The notes beneath the pieces were generated by a model, which searched no databases, was not told where the DNA came from, and was given only the letters and a program-made list of their open reading frames with translations. A stretch of 64,000 nt of DNA from NCBI RefSeq assembly GCF_000179915.2, contig NC_014963.1, forward strand, positions 2,108,001-2,172,000, written 5' to 3'. A program made the translations under genes and the position numbers. The DNA is from Terriglobus saanensis SP1PR4 (GTDB lineage Bacteria; Acidobacteriota; Terriglobia; Terriglobales; Acidobacteriaceae). Positions 25,961-34,913 of the stretch are shown in pieces (the first letter of the stretch is position 1; each line of letters opens with the position of its first letter).

Positions 25961-27121
25961 GTGGCGGAACTCGTTCAACCCGTGATTGAACCCAGCGTCT
26001 CCTTACTGGATGAGTCGATGCGTGCAAGGATTGTGGCGCGGTCTCTTGAAGCAGGCTTTCATGCCGCTGCGATTGCTCCCGCCCCTGAATCTGGCTCAGA
26101 GGGAGAGCGACTGCTGCGCGAGCGGTTTCTCGCGTTCATCGCCCAGGGGCGCGGCGCGGAGATGCATTACCTCCAGCGTGCGGACGAGCAGGGGAACATG
26201 CTGCGAACATCGATTCATACGGCCTTTCCATGGGCTCGATCGGTGGTCTTATGCGCCTTCAACTACAACGCCGCGGCTTCACGCTCGATCGATCCGGCAG
26301 GGAAATCAGAAGGATGGATTGCCCGCTACGCGTGGAGCGGGGACGGAGAAAAGGCTACGGACTATCACAACGTTTTATTGGCCAAGCTGCGGGCTGTGGA
26401 GCAGACGATACAGGATGCCGCGCCCGGTGTGCAGACGAGAAGTTATGTCGACACAGGGCCCTTGGTAGAGCGACATTTTGCGCAACTCGCCGGGCTAGGA
26501 TGGATCGGAAAAAATACCTGTGTGATGTCTCAGGAACTGGGGTCGTGGCTTCTGCTTGGAGTAATTGTGACTTCACTGGAGGTGCAGTCCGGGGCAGTGC
26601 TGGGGCCAGCGGCGGATCGTTGCGGAAGCTGTACGCGCTGTATCGATGCTTGTCCTACGGACGCCCTGATTGCCCCGCGACAGATGGATGCCGGGCGTTG
26701 CATCGCCTATCTCACGATTGAAAAGAAGGGAAGCATTCCAGAGGAGATGCGTGCGCCCATGGGACGGCAGATCTTCGGCTGCGATATCTGCCAGGACGTC
26801 TGTCCGTGGAATAGAAAATCTCCCGTGGGCGGCGATGAAGGAATGCATGCCCGGGATGAATTGATCAATCCTTCTCTTCATTGGATTGCGGAGATGGGAA
26901 ATGCCGAGTTCCGGGCGCATTTCCGCGGTTCGCCCCTGGAGCGGACGGGACGGAAACGTCTTCACCGCAACACGGCCATCGCGATGGGAAATAGTGGAGA
27001 CGTCACTTTTCTTCCAAAGTTGAAGGAATGGGCTGCGGGGGATGACGTTGTATTGGCAGAAACGGCAACCTGGGCAATCGCCGAGATTCAGCGAAAGTCC
27101 AGCGAGGGGTTGCTCTGCTAG
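25961..27121 (+). CDS. queG: Epoxyqueuosine reductase
   Basis: Catalyses the last step of queuosine synthesis on tRNA, reducing epoxyqueuosine with cobalamin and two [4Fe-4S] clusters. The 386 residues carry the cluster motifs CGSCTRCIDACPTDAL and CDICQDVCPWN, plus segments of the cobalamin-binding half such as SYVDTGPLVERHFAQLAGLGWIGKNT (partly: YVDTGP, LGWIGKN). The GTG at 25961 is taken as start; an ATG at 26018 is an alternative. A HEAT-like C-terminal tail is present. It is the first of a run of plus-strand genes after the tRNA. Confidence 0.95.
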   Translation: MAELVQPVIEPSVSLLDESMRARIVARSLEAGFHAAAIAPAPESGSEGERLLRERFLAFIAQGRGAEMHYLQRADEQGNMLRTSIHTAFPWARSVVLCAFNYNAAASRSIDPAGKSEGWIARYAWSGDGEKATDYHNVLLAKLRAVEQTIQDAAPGVQTRSYVDTGPLVERHFAQLAGLGWIGKNTCVMSQELGSWLLLGVIVTSLEVQSGAVLGPAADRCGSCTRCIDACPTDALIAPRQMDAGRCIAYLTIEKKGSIPEEMRAPMGRQIFGCDICQDVCPWNRKSPVGGDEGMHARDELINPSLHWIAEMGNAEFRAHFRGSPLERTGRKRLHRNTAIAMGNSGDVTFLPKLKEWAAGDDVVLAETATWAIAEIQRKSSEGLLC

Positions 27122-27220
27122 CATCGACACACGTCTCGTACTCGTTTCGCAGCAAGTCTCAACCTTAAGATCAATACCAGCGTCAGCACGGGATGAACGC
27201 GTATCCGCGGTAACTACCTT

Positions 27221-28216
27221 ATGCCCTCGATCTTGCCACCTCCCGACGATTCGAAAGATGTACCGCGTGTCGATCCTGTTCCGGATTCCACAGCGCCCAC
27301 AGTTGCTGCTATTGTGGCCGCCAAGGCTTCTGTAGCAGAGGCACCGGGAGAGCGCGAGCCGTTTCCTGTTCCACTGGAAGGTGGTTCAGGTGGGCAGCTT
27401 CTAGCGTTGCTGCATTATCTGGGGCAGACGGACGTCCATACCTATGCGTTTTCGGTAGCAGCGAATGTGATCCTGTCCTTGTTTCCCTTTATTGTGCTGC
27501 TGCTGACGCTTTCGCGAAGGGTCTTTCACTCTGCGGCGATGGAAGGCGTAGCCGGGGAGATGATGCACTACTTCCTGCCGACCGGACAGGATTTCGTCAT
27601 GCGAAATATGCAGCTGCTGGCCCATCCGCAGAAGGGTGTGCAGATCTTTTCGGTCTTTATGCTTCTCTTTAGCTCGACCGGCGTGTTTCTTCCGCTGGAG
27701 GTTGCGTTGAATAACGTGTGGCACGTAAAAAAGAACCGCAACTACCTGCAGAACCAGATCGTTTCGCTCGGTCTGGCGTTCGCCGTCGGAGCTTTGGCGA
27801 TGGCTTCCATCGCGTTTACGGCGGGCCAGCAGACGCTTCTGGCGTATCTCTTTTTCGGCCATACGCAGAACGCGACTTACCGTGTGGTCTCGCAGAACTT
27901 CATGCATCTGCTTGCAGTTTTGGCTGGAATTTTGCTGTTCTTCCTGATCTATTGGATTCTGCCGAATCGCAAGGTCCCTGCGATGGCGGTCTTACCGACA
28001 GCCATCGTGATTGGGCTGCTCTGGGAGGCATGCAAGGAGCTTTATATCCACGTGCTCCCGTGGCTTGATTTTCAACGAGTCTATGGTCCCTTTTATATTT
28101 CCGTAGGCTTGATGATGTGGGCATTCTTGTCGGGGCTTCTTTTGTTGGCAGGAGCGCATTTTTCCGCGACACGACATGGTTTGAAGATGGCTAAAGAACA
28201 AGAGACAAAGGCCTGA
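27221..28216 (+). CDS. YihY/BrkB-family inner-membrane protein
   Basis: A 331-residue protein with a hydrophilic N-terminus and six helices from about residue 80 on. The family is recognised from AFSVAANVILSLFPFIVLLL, from SSTGVFLPLEVALNNVWHVK and from a C-terminal VYGPFYISVGLMMWAFLSG region (each shown in part). Members were once called ribonuclease BN or virulence factor BrkB; transport is suspected but no substrate is settled. The stop codon overlaps the next start (TGATG), so it is coupled to the SpoIIE-type phosphatase gene. Confidence 0.88.
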   Translation: MPSILPPPDDSKDVPRVDPVPDSTAPTVAAIVAAKASVAEAPGEREPFPVPLEGGSGGQLLALLHYLGQTDVHTYAFSVAANVILSLFPFIVLLLTLSRRVFHSAAMEGVAGEMMHYFLPTGQDFVMRNMQLLAHPQKGVQIFSVFMLLFSSTGVFLPLEVALNNVWHVKKNRNYLQNQIVSLGLAFAVGALAMASIAFTAGQQTLLAYLFFGHTQNATYRVVSQNFMHLLAVLAGILLFFLIYWILPNRKVPAMAVLPTAIVIGLLWEACKELYIHVLPWLDFQRVYGPFYISVGLMMWAFLSGLLLLAGAHFSATRHGLKMAKEQETKA

Positions 28217-30360
28217 TGGGTTTGAGGAACCAAGGAAGCGGTCCGATAACCAGCGCGACGGCGTGGAGTCCGCGTGTCCAGGCTGTGGGCTGGATGACGG
28301 CCGGATTTCTTACCTGCCTGGCTTTGGGCCAGGTGCCCGGGGTGGGCGGCGGGTGGGTGAGCTGGCTGGAGTGGTTGCTGCTCATTGCCATCGTGGTTGT
28401 GGGAACACCGGTACTGTACCGCCACGCTCGGGGAGAGATGCTTTGGCGTCTCAGAAACAAGCTCACTCTGACGTATCTGCTGATCGGTCTTTCTCCAGTG
28501 GTGCTCTTTTGCGCCTTATTCGGTCTGGCAGCGTATGTCGCTGCCGGGCAGTTTGCGATTCACCTCGTTACGGCGCGGATGGAAGGGAAACTCGACCGCG
28601 TTGCGATGGAGAATACTTCCACTGCTGCCCACATCGCGAACCTGATCACCGGAAACAAGGCGCCACCCACCGAAGGCGAAATCCCCGCAACAACACCAGA
28701 GGAAGAGGCGTCTGCGCTCCCAGTTCAGACCGCAGTGTTTCTAGATGGGCATGCCGTGGGAATGCACGGCGCGATGGGGCACGACCGAACACCGCTCTGG
28801 TTGCCACAGTGGTTTTTGCAGGGCAAGAAAGACGAGGCGCACGCGCTGGTTCTAGATGGCGAACACCTTTCGCTGGCAGCCATCGACCGTCGACGGCTGC
28901 TCGGAGGCCGAACGCTTATCGTGATTGGGAGCGTGCCCGTAGATTGCGAGCTGATGGGTTCGGTTGCAGAGGAGCTTGGATCGGCCAGCGTCGTCCCTGG
29001 CCTCTCCAATCGTGAGGCCGACGATAGCGACAACGCACCCGGAGACAAGATCGTCAGACGAGCCGAAGTAAAAGGCTCCATCATTGCGGGCGGAGAAATG
29101 CCTCCGAAAGTGAATATAGGAGACCTGACCGTCCGCTTTTTCTCCACCGTACCTACAATGCAGTGGGACGATGGAACACCGACCGTCGTCCCGCTGAACG
29201 TGCAATCACGACCTTCGGTGCTCTACCGGCAGCTCTTTGGAGCCGCGCTGACTGGCCGCAGCACCAGCCTTCTTCGCTTTGTCTTTCTTGCCGTCTGCGT
29301 CTTCTTCGCGTTTTTGGAGATCTTCGCGCTTTGGATGGCTCGGCGACTCAGCCGAACGGTCACGGAGTCCGTCGAAGCTCTCTACGATGCTACAGTGCGG
29401 ATCGACCAGGGGGATTTCCAGCACCGGATTGACGTGCAGCGCACGGACCAGGTCGCGGACCTGTGCAGCTCGTTCAATCGGATGTCCGCGTCGTTGGGTC
29501 GCCTGCTGGACGAGCAGAAAGAGAAAGAACGTCTGCAAAGCGAGCTTTCCATTGCGCAGGAAGTACAGGCCAATCTCTTTCCCGTGGCAGAACTATGGGT
29601 GCCGGGACTGGATCTCTATGGAGTCTGCCGGCCTGCGCGCTCCGTTTCGGGTGACTACTACGACTTCCTGGTTTTTCATAGAGATACGGAGCATACGAAT
29701 GTTCCAACGGGCGTCGGAATTGCTCTGGGCGATATCAGTGGAAAGGGAATCTCCGCCGCCCTGCTGATGGCGAATCTGCACTCCGCCGTGCGCGCGTACC
29801 GCTTTGCGACGGAGGAGCTGGTCTACAGCAGCAGCACGCTATCCGGTCTCAACGCACCCCGAGGTGAAGAGGCCATCACCGATGGCGGTGAGGTCTTTGA
29901 ATCTCCGGGGCGGATCCTGGCGTTGCTGAATCGACATCTCTATCGCAGTACGCAGCCGGAAAAATACGCGACCCTCTTTCTCGCGCACTACAATGTGGAG
30001 ACCTCCAAATTGACCTGCTCCAATGCGGGCCACCTGCCGCCCATCGTGCTCTGCGCGGATGGCAGTGTTCGCCGCTTGACCAAGGGCGGAACAGTCGTGG
30101 GCCTGATGGACGGTATGCACTACGACGAGGAGACCGTCACGCTGAGCCCCGGTGATCTCCTCATTGCCTTCTCCGACGGCGTGACTGAGCCGGAGAACGA
30201 TTTTGGCGAGTTTGGAGAAGAGCGCCTGATCGAAGTCGTGCAACAGATGCGCGACCAACCGCTCGCTGCCATCGCAGCGCAGGTGCTGGACGCACTGGAC
30301 GCCTGGATCGGTGCCGATGAGCAGCCCGACGACATCACCCTTGTTCTGGCGCGGGCGTAA
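28216..30360 (+). CDS. Membrane-bound SpoIIE-type serine phosphatase with HAMP domain
   Basis: The 714-residue protein has two or three N-terminal helices (about 15-110), an extracytoplasmic region of about 240 residues, a helix near 355-375 and a HAMP domain after it (MARRLSRTVTESVEALYDATVRI, seen in part). A short coiled coil (EQKEKERLQSELSIAQEVQ, in part) leads into the PP2C/SpoIIE domain: PARSVSGDYYDF, GDISGKGISAALLM, CSNAGHLPP and AFSDGVTEPEN carry the metal-binding Asp residues. Such proteins act on phosphorylated anti-sigma antagonists in partner-switching systems; no such partner gene is visible nearby. It is translationally coupled to the BrkB-like gene. Confidence 0.93.
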   Translation: MGLRNQGSGPITSATAWSPRVQAVGWMTAGFLTCLALGQVPGVGGGWVSWLEWLLLIAIVVVGTPVLYRHARGEMLWRLRNKLTLTYLLIGLSPVVLFCALFGLAAYVAAGQFAIHLVTARMEGKLDRVAMENTSTAAHIANLITGNKAPPTEGEIPATTPEEEASALPVQTAVFLDGHAVGMHGAMGHDRTPLWLPQWFLQGKKDEAHALVLDGEHLSLAAIDRRRLLGGRTLIVIGSVPVDCELMGSVAEELGSASVVPGLSNREADDSDNAPGDKIVRRAEVKGSIIAGGEMPPKVNIGDLTVRFFSTVPTMQWDDGTPTVVPLNVQSRPSVLYRQLFGAALTGRSTSLLRFVFLAVCVFFAFLEIFALWMARRLSRTVTESVEALYDATVRIDQGDFQHRIDVQRTDQVADLCSSFNRMSASLGRLLDEQKEKERLQSELSIAQEVQANLFPVAELWVPGLDLYGVCRPARSVSGDYYDFLVFHRDTEHTNVPTGVGIALGDISGKGISAALLMANLHSAVRAYRFATEELVYSSSTLSGLNAPRGEEAITDGGEVFESPGRILALLNRHLYRSTQPEKYATLFLAHYNVETSKLTCSNAGHLPPIVLCADGSVRRLTKGGTVVGLMDGMHYDEETVTLSPGDLLIAFSDGVTEPENDFGEFGEERLIEVVQQMRDQPLAAIAAQVLDALDAWIGADEQPDDITLVLARA

Positions 30361-31578
30361 CTATTTCTGTTTGAACGCCTTCACGGCAATCGCGTTCGGC
30401 TGATTTCCAGTAGGAAGCATCGTGAAGAGGCCCGGGTTGCCGTCACGATCCTGCGTGCGAAGGACTGCTGCGTCTCCCGTACCTGTATTGGCCGCCAGAA
30501 GAAGATGTTCGTCGGCAGAGAAGGCGAGGGCGTCCGGAGCTGGACCGGTATGGACGCTGCCGGTGCGCTTTCCATCGTCGATGGAGTAAAGACTGACTGA
30601 ATCCGCGCCGAAGTTGGAGACCCACAGTGTGGTGTTGTCCGCGCTCACGACTCCAAAGACCGGCTTGGGACCGATCATGTAAGTTCCACCGACTTCGTTC
30701 GTAGTCGTAGAGATCTCCGTAATGGAGTCGGAGTCGAAGTTAGAGACGAAAATTTCGCCGCCATCGGGTTTAAGAGCGATGTTGATAGGCGTTTTGCCTA
30801 CATCCAGCCGCGCAAGGAGCCGATCAGTGAGCGTACCTGCATCCTGCTTCGCAGCCCACGAGCCCGGGGCCGAAGCCAGACCGATGGACAGAACCTGATG
30901 GCCTCCAGAGCAGGCGGCAAAGAGCTTGGAGGAGTCAGGCAGAATCACGGCATCGGTCACGCCGGGGCAGCCGTTGAAGCTGGCGCGGAGATGCGGGGCT
31001 TTGATCGGCTCCTCATCCTTGTGGTCGGGACGCGCCGCTTCTGCGGACTTTGGATCGAGATCGTAAAGGGAAACACTTCCGCTACTGCGGTTCGTGACGG
31101 CGAGGGTACGCATATCAGGCGCAACGCGAGCCAGGCCAGGTTGTTCCCCTGTGCCGACGACGGCGATCTCGCGACGTTTGGCCAGGTCGATGACGCTGAC
31201 GTTATTCGCTCCCGAGTTGGCAACATAGCCGAAGCGGCCATTGGTATCCACGGCAATAGAGAAAGGCTTGGAATGCACGCCAATCGTGGAGACGATTTCG
31301 TTCTTCTCAGCATTGAGGACGGAGACCGTGCCATCGCCCGTGTTGACGATGTAGACCTCGTTGGTTTGCGGGTTGACCGAAATGCCGGTTGGCTGGTGAC
31401 CCACCCGAAGAATTCGATCCTGCCGAAGATACACAAGATCGAGCACGCTGACGGTATTGCTGGCTCCGTTGGAGACATAGGCGAACTCGCGATAGCCGGA
31501 AGGAACGTCAGGAAAGCTGCGGTGCTTGCAACCGGTAAGGACAACTGTGGCCGCGAGGAGGATGGGACCGCATTTCAT
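30361..31578 (-). CDS. YVTN beta-propeller lipoprotein
   Basis: The ATG at 31578 is chosen: AAAGG lies upstream and the product starts with a lipoprotein signal ending in LTGC (residues 14-17). The mature part consists of about seven YVTN-type blades, for example FAYVSNGASNTVSVLDL, VYIVNTGDGTVSVLN and FGYVANSGANNVSVIDL. Such propellers bind proteins or act as surface layers; some carry redox cofactors, but no haem motif is seen here. It begins three bases after the ccmD stop and is thus probably the last gene of the ccm operon. Whether it helps haem handling is unknown. Confidence 0.85.
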   Translation of the reverse strand: MKCGPILLAATVVLTGCKHRSFPDVPSGYREFAYVSNGASNTVSVLDLVYLRQDRILRVGHQPTGISVNPQTNEVYIVNTGDGTVSVLNAEKNEIVSTIGVHSKPFSIAVDTNGRFGYVANSGANNVSVIDLAKRREIAVVGTGEQPGLARVAPDMRTLAVTNRSSGSVSLYDLDPKSAEAARPDHKDEEPIKAPHLRASFNGCPGVTDAVILPDSSKLFAACSGGHQVLSIGLASAPGSWAAKQDAGTLTDRLLARLDVGKTPINIALKPDGGEIFVSNFDSDSITEISTTTNEVGGTYMIGPKPVFGVVSADNTTLWVSNFGADSVSLYSIDDGKRTGSVHTGPAPDALAFSADEHLLLAANTGTGDAAVLRTQDRDGNPGLFTMLPTGNQPNAIAVKAFKQK

Positions 31579-31580
31579 TT

Positions 31581-31709
31581 TTAACGGCCTTTCGTCGTTC
31601 GCGACCAGCGATAGGCGAGCCAACCGACGTACGCAATCTGCGCGACGATGATGGCCGCGTAGGTGATGTGCAGGAACTGTGTTCCCATGGTGCCGTAGTT
31701 GCTGTCCAT
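31581..31709 (-). CDS. ccmD: CcmD-like small haem exporter subunit
   Basis: A 42-residue protein with one membrane helix (FLHITYAAIIVAQIAYVGWL) followed by a basic tail (YRWSRTTKGR). Size, topology and place directly after ccmC match CcmD, which helps release holo-CcmE from CcmABCD. The start lies one base after the ccmC stop. Sequence identity of CcmD is low in general, so position carries much of the evidence. Confidence 0.8.
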   Translation of the reverse strand: MDSNYGTMGTQFLHITYAAIIVAQIAYVGWLAYRWSRTTKGR

Positions 31710-31710
31710 G

Positions 31711-32403
31711 CTAGGCCTCCATCGCTTCCAGAGCCGCGCTCTCGCGGATCTTCTGTTCCCGTCGAATGATGGCGTACCGGGCCCAAACAAGAGAGGTGCC
31801 CCACATAATCCAGGCGAGCGCGTTCCATGCAAAAGCGCGCTTCATATCCGGGTCGAGATAGCCATCCCCGGTGAGTACAGGAGCAGGGTGCTGTGTGCGC
31901 CACCAGCTAATCGATTTGTAGACAATCGGAACGTCAATGCCAGCAAAGACGCTGAGGACTGCGGCAAGCGTGTACGCCTGTACTCCGCTGGTATACCGGC
32001 GAACGAGGAGATAGCTCACATAAAGCAGCCAAAGAAGGAGATACGTCGTGGTTCTTGCATCCCACGCCCACCAGATCCCCCATGCCGGACGGCCCCAGAG
32101 GATGCCGCTCATGAGGCCGAGACTTACGAAGAGGACTGTGACTTCCGCGGATGCAAGTGCAAGCGCATCCGCGATCATCGCCTTGTGCATGTCCTTGCCG
32201 CGATAGAGCAGGTAAGCAATCGAGGCGAACATGTTCACATACGGGCTGATCTCGGCAAAGATATTGATGGGAACGTGCCAGTAGAAGATGCGTTGGATGG
32301 GGCCCATTGTGGCCTCGGTGGGAGCGACATACATCCCTTGCCAGAAGCCGTAAGCCAGGAGCGCGACGGCGACTGCGGACCATATCCAGAAAAACCTTTT
32401 CAT
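31711..32403 (-). CDS. ccmC: CcmC haem-handling protein
   Basis: The 230-residue membrane protein has six helices and the tryptophan-rich haem-binding motif WGIWWAWDARTT. Conserved His residues flank it (FYWHVP near residue 43 and the later segments). CcmC loads haem onto the chaperone CcmE in the periplasm. It lies between ccmB and ccmD; the gap to ccmB is 44 bp. Confidence 0.93.
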   Translation of the reverse strand: MKRFFWIWSAVAVALLAYGFWQGMYVAPTEATMGPIQRIFYWHVPINIFAEISPYVNMFASIAYLLYRGKDMHKAMIADALALASAEVTVLFVSLGLMSGILWGRPAWGIWWAWDARTTTYLLLWLLYVSYLLVRRYTSGVQAYTLAAVLSVFAGIDVPIVYKSISWWRTQHPAPVLTGDGYLDPDMKRAFAWNALAWIMWGTSLVWARYAIIRREQKIRESAALEAMEA

Positions 32404-32447
32404 CGTGCTTCCAGTTTACCTCTCTGAGGGCGAATCGAAGTTGGGGG

Positions 32448-33128
32448 CTACTCTGCATCCAGAACCGCGCCGAAGAGCAGGAGGCATGCGGTCGTAAAAG
32501 AGACGTCGAAGCCGGCAAGGAGCTTCAGCCAAAGATCGGGTTCGAACTCACCTGTGACAACGCCGGTGGTGGCCTGCACCATCGCCAGCAGGGCGGGGAT
32601 GGTGATTGGAAAGAGAACAAGGGGAAGCAGCATCTGTCGATTACGTGTGCGAAGGCTTAGTGCAGCAAAGAAAGTCCCATTCACCACGAGCGCCCACGTC
32701 CCGAGCGGCAGAATCGCAGCGAGCCACCAGACCTGCCCCAAGACATGAAGGTTGAAGAAGAGGACGAAGACGGGCGCGAGGATGAGTTCCACCAGCGTGA
32801 CGAAGACGAAGTTAGCGAGGGCCTTGCCGAGAAAGAGAGCGCTGGGTGGGGCTGGCGCCATCCGGTGAGCATCGAGGACGTGATTGCGTCGCTCGCGGTC
32901 CCAGCTTCCATTGAGCGCGGTAATCGACGCAAAAAGCAGCCCGACCCAGAGAAGGCCGCCCGCAATCTCGCGCGCGAGCGTGGGGTTGCCGGTGGGGTCG
33001 AAGGCCATGGAGAAGACCACAGCAACAAGCAAGGTAAAAAAGAGGATACCAACGACAGCGTCGCGGCTGCGCCACTCCAGGCGAAGATCTTTTAAAAGAT
33101 GATGCAGCATGGTGCGGAGATATCTCAT
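32448..33128 (-). CDS. ccmB: CcmB haem exporter membrane subunit
   Basis: A 226-residue protein with six predicted helices. Recognisable CcmB segments include LRLEWRSRDAVVGILFFTLL at the N-terminus, GLLWVGLLFASITALNGSW and LELILAPVFV-like VELILAPVFVLFF. It forms the membrane part of the CcmAB ATPase that drives release of haem-loaded CcmE. Its start overlaps the ybaK stop by four bases, so translation is coupled. Confidence 0.92.
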   Translation of the reverse strand: MRYLRTMLHHLLKDLRLEWRSRDAVVGILFFTLLVAVVFSMAFDPTGNPTLAREIAGGLLWVGLLFASITALNGSWDRERRNHVLDAHRMAPAPPSALFLGKALANFVFVTLVELILAPVFVLFFNLHVLGQVWWLAAILPLGTWALVVNGTFFAALSLRTRNRQMLLPLVLFPITIPALLAMVQATTGVVTGEFEPDLWLKLLAGFDVSFTTACLLLFGAVLDAE

Positions 33129-33604
33129 CCGTGCACGGCCTTGGTCAGGTCGGCGACCGTCGCAGAGGTGGCTCGCAGATAATCGGCGGGAGCAAGGACG
33201 ATCTGCAAACCCCGCATTCCAGCGGAGAGACTAACCTCTTCGAAGAGCTCGATGGTCTCATCGGCGAAAGCGCGAAACGGCTTCTTTGCACCGATGACCG
33301 TAACTCCACCACGCACGTAACCTGTGAGTGGTTCCACCTCTGCCAGAGGCGCGAGATCGGCCTTCTTGGCTCCGGCTGCGCCCGCCAATTTTTTCAGGTC
33401 CACCTCATCGCCGCCAGGAACCACCGCGAAGACGTGTTCTCCATCCTGCAGACGGCAGACAAGGGTTTTGAATACCTGTTCCAGCGGCATACCGATCTTG
33501 GCGGCAACGTTGGGCGCGGAGAGATCGTTGAGGTCTACCTCATATTCAATGGTTCGATAAGAAATCTTCAGGCCGTCCAGTATGCGCGCGGCGTTGGTTT
33601 TCAT
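33125..33604 (-). CDS. ybaK: YbaK-type Cys-tRNA(Pro) deacylase
   Basis: A 159-residue protein of the YbaK/EbsC editing family, which hydrolyses Cys-tRNA(Pro) formed by ProRS. Family features are the N-terminal NAARILDGLKISY, the VFKTLVC segment, the conserved Lys in VDLKKL and GYVRGGVTVIGAKK near residue 95. It is placed between ccmA and ccmB, overlapping each by four bases, so it is co-translated with the haem exporter. This is an unusual neighbour; no mechanistic link is known to me. Confidence 0.93.
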   Translation of the reverse strand: MKTNAARILDGLKISYRTIEYEVDLNDLSAPNVAAKIGMPLEQVFKTLVCRLQDGEHVFAVVPGGDEVDLKKLAGAAGAKKADLAPLAEVEPLTGYVRGGVTVIGAKKPFRAFADETIELFEEVSLSAGMRGLQIVLAPADYLRATSATVADLTKAVHG

Positions 33605-34272
33605 GCGGCATCCACCACTACGGCCCCGCGGTGGATACGTGTGACGGTGTCCGCTACCGGCAGAACGAGGTCAGCCTGGTGGGTTGTGAGAAGGATGGTG
33701 CGGGTTCCAAGAGGGCTGGGCCAGGTCTTGAAGTCGAGCAGAAGATCGAGCATCTGACGCGCACCTTCAACGTCCATGTTGCTGAAAGGCTCGTCGAGGA
33801 GAAGTAGGACAGGGTCGGCCATGAGCGCACGAGCCACGGAGGCGCGCTGGCGCATGCCCTGCGAAAGGTTGCCGACGGGACGTGTGAGGTGTGGATCCAG
33901 ACCAACGGAGCGCAGCGCCATCTCTGGAGAGATAGAACATCCGCAGGAGTTCGGTTCTGCATAGAGCGTCGCAAAGTAGCTGAGGTTTTCCATCGCCGTC
34001 ATCTCGTCATAGAGCATCGGGGCGTGGCTCATATAAGCGACGCCTTTGGCTGCGCCTGGGCTCTGGTTCAATACTCGGACAGTGCCAGCGTTGGGAGTAG
34101 AAAGCCCCGCGATGATGCGCAGCAGGGTGCTTTTACCCGCTCCGTTTTCACCGAGGATGAGGTGCAGGCCGCCGGTAGCGAAGTTGCAGGTGGCGTGGCG
34201 CAGAGCAGCGAAGGTGTCGTAGAGCTTGGAGACCCGTACTGCTTCGACGGCGAACTGTGTTTCTGCGTCCAA
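33601..34272 (-). CDS. ccmA: CcmA haem exporter ATPase
   Basis: A 223-residue ABC ATPase with Walker A GENGAGKST, signature LSQGMRQR and Walker B VLLLLDEP. Its length and the ccmB/ccmC neighbours identify it as CcmA, which powers release of holo-CcmE. A short Cys-containing insert (NSCGCS) near residue 107 is unusual. The stop overlaps the ybaK start. The next upstream ccm gene, ccmE, is separated by the M20 pseudogene on the other strand. Confidence 0.9.
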   Translation of the reverse strand: MDAETQFAVEAVRVSKLYDTFAALRHATCNFATGGLHLILGENGAGKSTLLRIIAGLSTPNAGTVRVLNQSPGAAKGVAYMSHAPMLYDEMTAMENLSYFATLYAEPNSCGCSISPEMALRSVGLDPHLTRPVGNLSQGMRQRASVARALMADPVLLLLDEPFSNMDVEGARQMLDLLLDFKTWPSPLGTRTILLTTHQADLVLPVADTVTRIHRGAVVVDAA

Positions 34273-34335
34273 TAATAGCCTCCATGCGAGTATAAGTGCA
34301 TCCCCTGTGCGGTCTTACATGAGGTCTGAAATCCT

Positions 34336-34912
34336 ATGCGAGCTTTTTACGCGTTTGTCCCGTTGATTGTCGTTTCTACGTATCTCTCCGCGCAGATCTT
34401 GAGGCCTGCTCCCGAGGATCAGACGCTTGCGCGGGAGGTTTTTCGGCAGCTGGAGAATGCGCTGCCCCAGACGGCGGAGGCCAATGTAAACTGCCGAATC
34501 CTGCCTGGACATTCCGCGCGTGAGGTACGCGAGGAACTGGTAAAGATCGTCGGAGATCCCGGGGTCAATGTCGAGTTCGGATATATGAAGGGGAAGACGC
34601 CTTCGCATGACCCAGACGACAAGGCCCTGCCTCCACCTCCGCTTGATCCGGTCGTCTTCGGCGCATTGCACCGGACGACGGAGCAGTTCTGGAAGGGGAT
34701 TGAGATTTTGCCCCGGATGGGAACCGGGTGCGACGGACTCTATCTACACCATGATCTACACCATGGCTGCGGGCATTCCCAGCTACGGCATCTCAGGCTT
34801 TCAGATTGACGAGGGACGCGCGCACGGGCGGGATGAGCGCCTGGCCGTAGACTCGTTCGATACGGGAGCGGAGTTCATGTATCGCTTCATGGTGGAACTG
34901 ACGAAGAAGTAA
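34336..34912 (+). pseudogene. Decayed M20-family peptidase
   Basis: The frame opens with a signal sequence and RPAPEDQTLAREVFRQL, the start of acidobacterial M20 peptidases. It jumps near 34454 straight to ENALPQTAEANVNCRILPG, which in intact enzymes lies several hundred residues later, so the metal-binding core is deleted. Near 34730 a one-base shift moves the end into another frame: ILPRMGTG is in the first, ATDSIYT...AAGIPSYG and GRAHGRDER in the second. A 12-bp tandem duplication (atctacaccatg twice) follows the shift. The product cannot be an active peptidase. The remnant is about 575 bp long, against roughly 1.4 kb for an intact gene. Confidence 0.88.
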
Positions 34913-34913
34913 G

